A DNA stretch of 11,086 nucleotides from CAZFQD01 sp964520885 (GTDB taxonomy: Bacteria > Bacillota > Clostridia > Oscillospirales > SIG519), in assembly GCA_964520885.1 (NCBI GenBank), contig CAZFQD010000075.1, positions 1 to 11,086 of the forward strand, read 5' to 3'. The notes beneath the pieces were generated by a model that saw only the letters and a program-made list of their open reading frames with translations, did no database searches and was not told the origin of the DNA. Numbering within the stretch: the stretch's first letter is position 1; every line of letters starts with the position of its first letter. Made by a program: the position numbers and the translations under genes. Below, one piece after another: positions 6,452 to 11,086 of the stretch.

Positions 6452-7578
6452 TAGTTTTCGCCTCCATCATTCTTATTCTCTTCAATTGTTTCAATATCAT
6501 CTTGTTCTTTAATCTCATTATTATCTTGTTGGTCTATTTCAATATTTTCTTGTTCAATTATTTCATTGTTTTCTTGTTCAATTTCTTCGCTAATTTCAGA
6601 AACACAAGTTTCGTTTTCTTCTAAAACATTTTCTTCATTATTTGTTTTATCTAATTCAATTAGTTTAATAAAAGCTTCCTCTAATGACATATCAAGTGTT
6701 TTCAATGCTAATATTATATATCCTTCCTTCGCAAGAGCAATTGTTAAAGGCTTTCTTATATCAATCGATGCTTCAGCATCAATAATAAAATCACAAGTTC
6801 CCTCTTCAACGATAGCTAATGGGTTGCAAGTTTTAACGCCTTCAATCCCCATAATAATATCCATAGCAATGTCTTGTGGTGCTTCAATTCTAATTGAAAA
6901 ACGAATTACATCATCAACATTTTTAGATAAATCATTTGGTGTTCCATCAGCAATAATTCTACCTTCATTTATAACTATTACTCTATCGCAAACTGCTTGA
7001 ACTTCAGTTAAAATATGAGAACTTAAAATGACAGTTCTTTTTTTGCCTAATCTTTTAATAAGATTTCTTATTTCAATAATTTCTTTTGGGTCTAAACCAA
7101 TTGTTGGCTCATCAAGAATTAAAACAGCAGGTGCTCCTATTAATGCTCCAGCTAAACCCACTCTTTGGCGATAACCCTTTGATAAATTATTAATTAATCT
7201 TTTATACACACCGTCAATATTTACAACCTCGCATATTTCAGCCAAATGAGGCTTTTTCTCATATTTGCATTTTTTTAAATCAAATACAAATTCAAGATAT
7301 TCTTTAACAGTAAGGTCTAAATAAAGTGGTGGTTGTTCTGGAAGATAGCCAATTTGCTTTTTCACCTCCATAGGATTATCGAGAATATCATACCCTCCAA
7401 TTTTCACACTGCCAGATGAAGCAGATAAATATCCAGTAATAATATTCATTGTGGTTGACTTTCCAGCACCATTGGGACCTAAAAACCCCAATATTTCTCC
7501 TTCATTTACTGTAAACGAAATGTCATCAACTGCTTTTTTACTGCCAAATTTTTTAATTAAATGGCTAACTTCAATCAT
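6451..7578 (-). CDS. ABC transporter ATPase, GldA-like, with acidic repeat tail
   Basis: A 375-residue ATPase that should power the GldF-like permease. Seen: Walker A GPNGAGKST at 34-42, Q-loop around YLPEQ (78-82), signature in the form LSKGYRQRVG at 132-141, Walker B VLILDEPTIGLDP at 152-164 with catalytic E157, and switch H188 in SSH. The LSKGY variant is common in the GldA and NatA-like class. A regulatory-type domain follows to about residue 308. Odd: the last 66 residues (310-375) are a low-complexity tail of Glu, Asn, Gln, Asp and Ile built of eight-residue repeats, with no role I can name; relatives usually end near 310. Start: ATG 7578 with GGAGG seven bases upstream. It is the first gene of the four-gene operon, with a promoter-like sequence in the 80 bases before it. 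Confidence 0.88.
   Translation of the reverse strand: MIEVSHLIKKFGSKKAVDDISFTVNEGEILGFLGPNGAGKSTTMNIITGYLSASSGSVKIGGYDILDNPMEVKKQIGYLPEQPPLYLDLTVKEYLEFVFDLKKCKYEKKPHLAEICEVVNIDGVYKRLINNLSKGYRQRVGLAGALIGAPAVLILDEPTIGLDPKEIIEIRNLIKRLGKKRTVILSSHILTEVQAVCDRVIVINEGRIIADGTPNDLSKNVDDVIRFSIRIEAPQDIAMDIIMGIEGVKTCNPLAIVEEGTCDFIIDAEASIDIRKPLTIALAKEGYIILALKTLDMSLEEAFIKLIELDKTNNEENVLEENETCVSEISEEIEQENNEIIEQENIEIDQQDNNEIKEQDDIETIEENKNDGGEN
6469..6585 (-). repeat. Imperfect 24-bp (8-residue) tandem repeats in the ATPase tail
   Basis: About five units encoding residues 332-370 of the ATPase: EIEQENN, EIIEQENI, EIDQQDNN, EIKEQDDI and ETIEENKN. The consensus is E-I-x-(E/Q)-Q-(E/D)-(N/D)-(N/I). All units are eight residues except the first, which has seven. 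The encoded stretch is strongly acidic. The units have diverged at DNA level, so recent slippage is not evident, although length variation between strains is plausible. Confidence 0.75.
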
Positions 7579-7613
7579 TTTGCTTCCTCCTATACTTTAT
7601 TTTGCTAAATACT

Positions 7614-7644
7614 ATTATACAAAAAAATAATAAATAAATGTTAA
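7614..7644 (-). promoter_or_regulatory. Probable promoter of the Gld-like operon
   Basis: On the minus strand a perfect TATAAT (7619-7614) is preceded, after 19 bases, by TTAACA (7644-7639), five of six matches to the -35 consensus. The spacer is somewhat long. The box lies about 35 bases upstream of the ATPase start, in the gap after aspS. No hairpin terminator is seen after aspS, so readthrough from hisS-aspS is also possible. Confidence 0.5.
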
Positions 7645-7658
7645 TAATCTATAAACTT

Positions 7659-9440
7659 TTATTGATTAATTTGTAAACCTAATTCTTTTAATTGCTTTTG
7701 GTCAACATTAGATGGACAACTTGTCATTATTTCAGAAGCAGTTTTAACCTTAGGAAAGGCTATTACATCTCTAATTGAATCCCTGCCTGTCATTAACATT
7801 AATAATCTATCTAATCCATAAGCCATTCCTCCGTGAGGGGGAACTCCATATTTAAAGGCTGTTAACAAAAAACCAAACTTTTCATTTGCTTCTTCTTTGG
7901 TAAAACCCAAAGTAGTAAACATCTTTTCTTGCAATTCCTCTGAGTAAATTCTAAGTGAACCACCACCTATTTCAACACCGTTTAAAACAATGTCATAAGC
8001 TTTGGCTCTAACCTTTGCAGGATCGGTATCTAAATATTCCAAGTCCTCATCCATAGGTGCTGTAAAGGGATGGTGCTTTGCAGCAAATCGTTTCTCCTCT
8101 TTGTCATATTCAAGCAACGGAAACTGCGTTATCCAAAGGAATTTAAATTCATCATTTTTAAGAATATCTAATCTTTTAGCCATTTCACATCTTAATGCTC
8201 CTAAAGCATCAAAAACTATACTGTCATCATCAGCAACTACGAACAATAAATCGTTATCTTTAAAATTAGTTTTTTGCATAATAGTTTCAAGTTCTTGTTC
8301 GGATAAAAACTTTGCGAATGAGGAAGTAGTTTCTCCCCCCGTCTTTTTAATCCATGCCAAACCCTTTGCTCCATAAATTTTAACAAAGTCAACTAATGCA
8401 TCTATATCTCTTCTTGCAAATTTATCCGCATAGCCTTCAATATTAATTGCTCTAATTGAACCACCATTTTCTATAACATTTGAAAACACTTTAAAACTAC
8501 TATTTTGTAATTCATTTGTTAAATTGCTAAGTTCAAAGCCAAAACGAATATCCGGCTTATCTGAACCAAATCGCTCCATCGCTTCTGTATAAGGTAATCT
8601 CAAAAATGGGGCCTTTAATTTCACTCCCAAAGCTTCATCAAATACCTTAGTTAAAAAGCCTTCGTTTACTTCTAAAACATCATCAATATCAACAAAGGAC
8701 ATTTCTAAATCTATTTGAGTAAATTCTGGCTGTCTATCGGCTCTTAAATCTTCGTCTCTAAAACAACGAACTATTTGAATATATTTATCATAGCCTGAAA
8801 ACATTAGTAATTGCTTATAAAGTTGCGGTGATTGTGGAAGAGCATAAAACTTGCCCTTTTGAACACGGGATGGAACTATGTAATCTCTTGCTCCTTCAGG
8901 AGTGCTTTTTATTAACATTGGGGTTTCTATTTCTAAAAATCCCATACTATAATAATAATCTCGTGCTATTTTTGCCACTTTGTGCCTTAGCATTATACAT
9001 TTTTGCATTTCTGGACGGCGAAGGTCTAAATACCTATATTTAAGCCTTAATTCTTCATTTGTATTGCAATCATCAGATATTTTAAAAGGTGGTGTTTGAG
9101 CCACAGACAAAATTCTAAGTTCAGTTACAAGTATTTCAATTTCTCCTGTGGCATAATTAATATTAATAGTATCTTCATCTCTTTTGCGAACCTTACCCTT
9201 AATACATAAAACAAATTCGTTTCTAATTGAAGACGCTTTTTCAAATAATTCCTTGTCAACCGCTTGGTCAAAGGTTAACTGAACTATACCAGTTCTATCT
9301 CGCAAATCAACAAAAATTAGTCCACCCAAATCTCTTCTTATTTGAACCCAACCTGTAACAATTGCAGAACTATCAATATCCATTGTTCTAAGTGTTCCAC
9401 AATAATGCGTTCTTTTTAACCCCTTCATCGTATCAGCCAT
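7659..9440 (-). CDS. aspS: Aspartyl-tRNA synthetase, bacterial type
   Basis: A 593-residue class II synthetase, the usual length for bacterial AspRS, which charges tRNA-Asp in the cytoplasm. Seen: an N-terminal OB-fold anticodon domain (GWVQIRRDLGGLIFVDLRDR at 30-49), motif 1 region around 140-182 (RYLDLRRPEM, then ETPMLIKSTPEGARDY), motif 2 at 227-249 (FRDEDLRADRQPEFTQ), a GAD insertion domain in the middle (about 290-420), and motif 3 at 538-550 (GMAYGLDRL, with R545). Leucine at 38 replaces the histidine that marks non-discriminating AspRS in Pseudomonas aeruginosa, weakly favouring a tRNA-Asp-only enzyme; this is inference. Start: ATG 9440 with AGGGG about ten bases upstream, overlapping the hisS stop. 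ATG codon 5 is too far from that site. It forms an operon with hisS, 13 bases upstream. Confidence 0.97.
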   Translation of the reverse strand: MADTMKGLKRTHYCGTLRTMDIDSSAIVTGWVQIRRDLGGLIFVDLRDRTGIVQLTFDQAVDKELFEKASSIRNEFVLCIKGKVRKRDEDTININYATGEIEILVTELRILSVAQTPPFKISDDCNTNEELRLKYRYLDLRRPEMQKCIMLRHKVAKIARDYYYSMGFLEIETPMLIKSTPEGARDYIVPSRVQKGKFYALPQSPQLYKQLLMFSGYDKYIQIVRCFRDEDLRADRQPEFTQIDLEMSFVDIDDVLEVNEGFLTKVFDEALGVKLKAPFLRLPYTEAMERFGSDKPDIRFGFELSNLTNELQNSSFKVFSNVIENGGSIRAINIEGYADKFARRDIDALVDFVKIYGAKGLAWIKKTGGETTSSFAKFLSEQELETIMQKTNFKDNDLLFVVADDDSIVFDALGALRCEMAKRLDILKNDEFKFLWITQFPLLEYDKEEKRFAAKHHPFTAPMDEDLEYLDTDPAKVRAKAYDIVLNGVEIGGGSLRIYSEELQEKMFTTLGFTKEEANEKFGFLLTAFKYGVPPHGGMAYGLDRLLMLMTGRDSIRDVIAFPKVKTASEIMTSCPSNVDQKQLKELGLQINQ

Positions 9441-9453
9441 TTATACAATTCCC

Positions 9454-10719
9454 CTATCTAAGCATTTTTATTATTTCTGTAATATTTTCTATGTTTATTG
9501 TAGTTTTTTCTCCAGTTTGCATATTTTTTAATTGTGCTTTTTTCTCGTTTATTTCATTTTCGCCTAATACCAAAGTGTATTTAGCAGAAATTTTATCTGC
9601 ATACTTCATTTGGGCTTTTAAACTTCTACCTAAAATATCATATTCAGCACAAATCATCTTTTTCCTTAAAGCATTAACTAATTTAACGGCCTCAATACTT
9701 CCCATATCACCAATATTTGCAACAAAAACATCACATAAATCACTATTTTTAAATTGGTTATCTTGTGCTGTCATAAGTAAAATTATTCTTTCAAGTCCAA
9801 TAGCAAATCCTAAGCCGGAAATGTTTTCTTTTGCTAATTCATAGGCTAAGCCGTCGTATCTTCCACCACCACAAACTGTCCCTTGTGCACCAATTTCATT
9901 TGAAATAAATTCAAATACTGTTCGGTTATAATAATCAAGTCCTCTAACTATTTTCTCGTTAATTTCAAAACTAATATTCATTGCTGTAAGATTTTGTTTA
10001 ACAGCTTCAAAATGAGCATTACACTCTTGACAGATATAATCTAAGCCTACAGGTGCTTTTTTACTAACAACTCCACATTGCTTGATTTTGCAATCCAAAA
10101 TTCTCATTGGGTTTTTATTTAATCTGTTTAGACAGGTTTCACAAAGATTTGCTTTGTTTTGCTCAAAATATTTTTTTAATACATTAATGTATTTTTCTCT
10201 GCAATCTTTACATCCTATTGAATTTATTTGTAAAATAATATTTTTCAATTTAAGATTATTTAAAAATTCATTAGCTAAAGAAATTACTTCTGCATCCGCT
10301 TGTGGCTCACAAGAGCCAAACAATTCAACTCCAAATTGATGAAATTCTCTTAATCTTCCCGCTTGTGGCTTTTCATAACGAAAACAAGAAATGAGATAAT
10401 AATATTTTAAAGGTAAAACTCCACCATACAATCCGTTTTCAAGCATTAAACGAACTGCTCCTGCCGTCCCTTCTGGTCTTAATGTAATTGAACGATTTGA
10501 TTTATCAAGAAATGTATACATTTCTTTTTGAACCACATCAGTTTCTTGTCCAACCCCTCTTTCAAAAAGTTCTGTATGTTCAAAGGTGGGAAATTTAATT
10601 TCTTTATAATTAAAGGCTTTTGTAGTTTTTCGCACTATTTCCTCAATATATTGCCATTTTGCACATTCCTTTGGCAATACATCACTTGTTCCTCTTGGTG
10701 CTTTTGTAATTAGCTCCAT
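9454..10719 (-). CDS. hisS: Histidyl-tRNA synthetase
   Basis: A 421-residue class II synthetase charging tRNA-His. Seen: the usual start (ITKAPRGTSDVLP at 4-16), TLRPEGTA at 79-86, motif 2 at about 113-132 (FRYEKPQAGRLREFHQFGVE), the histidine-binding motif RGLDYYNRTVFEF, then GGGRYDGL, motif 3 GLGFAIGLERI, and a C-terminal anticodon-binding domain. Between motif 2 and RGLDYY lies an insertion domain with several Cys pairs (CKDC, CETC, CxxxxC, CQEC), a possible metal-binding module also found in other Firmicute HisRS. Start: ATG 10719 is chosen because AAAGGA lies about seven bases upstream and the protein then begins as its relatives do. A longer in-frame ATG at 10767 lies inside an inverted repeat and has no ribosome site. 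No T-box leader is seen. It is co-transcribed with aspS. Confidence 0.97.
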   Translation of the reverse strand: MELITKAPRGTSDVLPKECAKWQYIEEIVRKTTKAFNYKEIKFPTFEHTELFERGVGQETDVVQKEMYTFLDKSNRSITLRPEGTAGAVRLMLENGLYGGVLPLKYYYLISCFRYEKPQAGRLREFHQFGVELFGSCEPQADAEVISLANEFLNNLKLKNIILQINSIGCKDCREKYINVLKKYFEQNKANLCETCLNRLNKNPMRILDCKIKQCGVVSKKAPVGLDYICQECNAHFEAVKQNLTAMNISFEINEKIVRGLDYYNRTVFEFISNEIGAQGTVCGGGRYDGLAYELAKENISGLGFAIGLERIILLMTAQDNQFKNSDLCDVFVANIGDMGSIEAVKLVNALRKKMICAEYDILGRSLKAQMKYADKISAKYTLVLGENEINEKKAQLKNMQTGEKTTINIENITEIIKMLR

Positions 10720-10755
10720 ACTAATTTCCTTTCCCTTATCCCTTATCAAAATATC

Positions 10756-10789
10756 ACCACAAAACATAATATTAAATATGTTTTGTGGT
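10756..10789. terminator. 13-bp perfect inverted repeat between mgsA and hisS
   Basis: Arms 10756-10768 and 10777-10789 (ACCACAAAACATA and its complement) flank an eight-base loop. On the minus strand it is followed by a T-rich but interrupted stretch, so it could end mgsA transcripts or fold in the hisS leader. On the plus strand it is followed by TTTTT (10789-10793), a better terminator shape, though no plus-strand gene lies nearby. A protein-binding operator is another option. Confidence 0.5.
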
Positions 10790-10823
10790 TTTTATATATA
10801 TTAAATTTGCTTTGCTGAAAAAT

Positions 10824-11086
10824 TTACTTTTTAGGATTAACAATATCTCTCCAACCCAAATCGCCTCTTTCAAGAGCCAATACTATAATTTCAGCAGTTG
10901 CCACATTAGTTGCAACGGGAATATTATGCATATCACAAAGTCTAAGTAATGCCATTTCGTCTGGCTCGTGTGATTTTGCGGTTAATGGGTCTCTAAAAAA
11001 TAGCAAAACATCAATTTCATTATATGCAATTTTACTAGCTATTTGTTGGTCCCCACCCTGCGCACCACTTAAAAAAGCTTGAATTT
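10824..11086 (-). CDS. mgsA: Methylglyoxal synthase, C-terminal part (5' truncated by window edge)
   Basis: About 86 residues from the 3' end of the gene; the frame is open to the right edge, so the ATG at 11006 is internal. The enzyme turns dihydroxyacetone phosphate into methylglyoxal and phosphate, a bypass of lower glycolysis when phosphate is short. Seen: SGAQGGDQQ, holding the phosphate-binding Ser-Gly and the catalytic Asp of GGDQQ, then IDVLLFFRDPLTAKSHEPDE, where the His corresponds to the active-site His98 of E. coli MgsA, then ALLRLCDMHNIPVATNVATAE, a near match to the family. The tail ends WRDIVNPKK. The family is about 120-150 residues, so roughly half is visible. Whether it shares a transcript with hisS, 104 bases downstream, is unclear because of the inverted repeat between them. 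Confidence 0.95.
   Translation of the reverse strand, partial: IQAFLSGAQGGDQQIASKIAYNEIDVLLFFRDPLTAKSHEPDEMALLRLCDMHNIPVATNVATAEIIVLALERGDLGWRDIVNPKK

Noticed and set aside
6469..6585. CRISPR-like array
   Set aside because: The repeats are short, contiguous and in frame with the ATPase, without spacers. They are coding repeats.
8002..8376. Plus-strand open frame inside aspS
   Set aside because: It lies wholly opposite a certain synthetase gene, shows no recognisable domain, and looks like an antisense shadow of AT-rich coding DNA. The same holds for the other long antisense frames, for example 6566-7000 and 9392-9844.
10720..10767. Longer hisS start at ATG 10767
   Set aside because: It adds 16 residues unlike other HisRS N-termini, has no ribosome site, and begins inside the inverted repeat. 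ATG 10719 has a ribosome site and gives the normal family start.
10720..10823. T-box riboswitch upstream of hisS
   Set aside because: The gap is only 104 bases, too short for a full T-box leader, and I see no conserved T-box sequence or antiterminator arm. Only a simple inverted repeat is present.

Overview
The window looks like chromosomal DNA from an anaerobic, low-GC Firmicute of the class Clostridia. It is strongly AT-rich, has GGAGG-type ribosome binding sites, uses the standard genetic code (TGA serves as a stop), and carries bacterial-type AspRS and HisRS with a Firmicute-style hisS-aspS order. I see no phage genes, transposase, CRISPR array, tRNA or rRNA. The longest stretch without a gene is about 180 bases.

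Layout. (1) Positions 1-914, plus strand: the 3' end of a tungstate ABC permease gene (tupB) and a complete ATPase gene (tupC). The substrate-binding protein gene would lie upstream of the window. (2) Positions 965-1435, minus strand: a divergent nucleoside diphosphate kinase with its own good promoter. (3) Positions 1615-2721, plus strand: a protein with two P-loop domains made by internal duplication, resembling an uncharacterised Firmicute ATPase family. (4) Positions 2799-7578, minus strand: a tightly packed four-gene operon encoding an ABC ATPase, an ABC-2 permease, a GldG-type auxiliary membrane protein and a membrane-anchored DUF4340 protein. It ends in a strong hairpin terminator shared with gene (3). 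(5) Positions 7659-10719, minus strand: hisS and aspS, 13 bases apart. (6) Positions 10824 to the right edge, minus strand: the 3' part of mgsA (methylglyoxal synthase), separated from hisS by a 13-bp perfect inverted repeat.

How the genes work together. TupB and TupC form the membrane channel and motor of a tungstate importer, suggesting the cell makes tungsten enzymes. The four-gene Gld-like operon most likely encodes one envelope complex: a cytoplasmic ATPase, its six-helix permease, and two proteins with large extracytoplasmic domains. Its substrate is unknown, and gliding motility is not expected in this lineage. HisRS and AspRS are housekeeping translation enzymes. MgsA is the methylglyoxal bypass of lower glycolysis.

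The parts least explained by existing knowledge are the duplicated P-loop protein, the Gld/DUF4340 operon, and the octapeptide-repeat acidic tail on its ATPase. Start codons were revised at three genes (ndk, the DUF4340 gene, hisS) because the ribosome binding sites point to internal starts.
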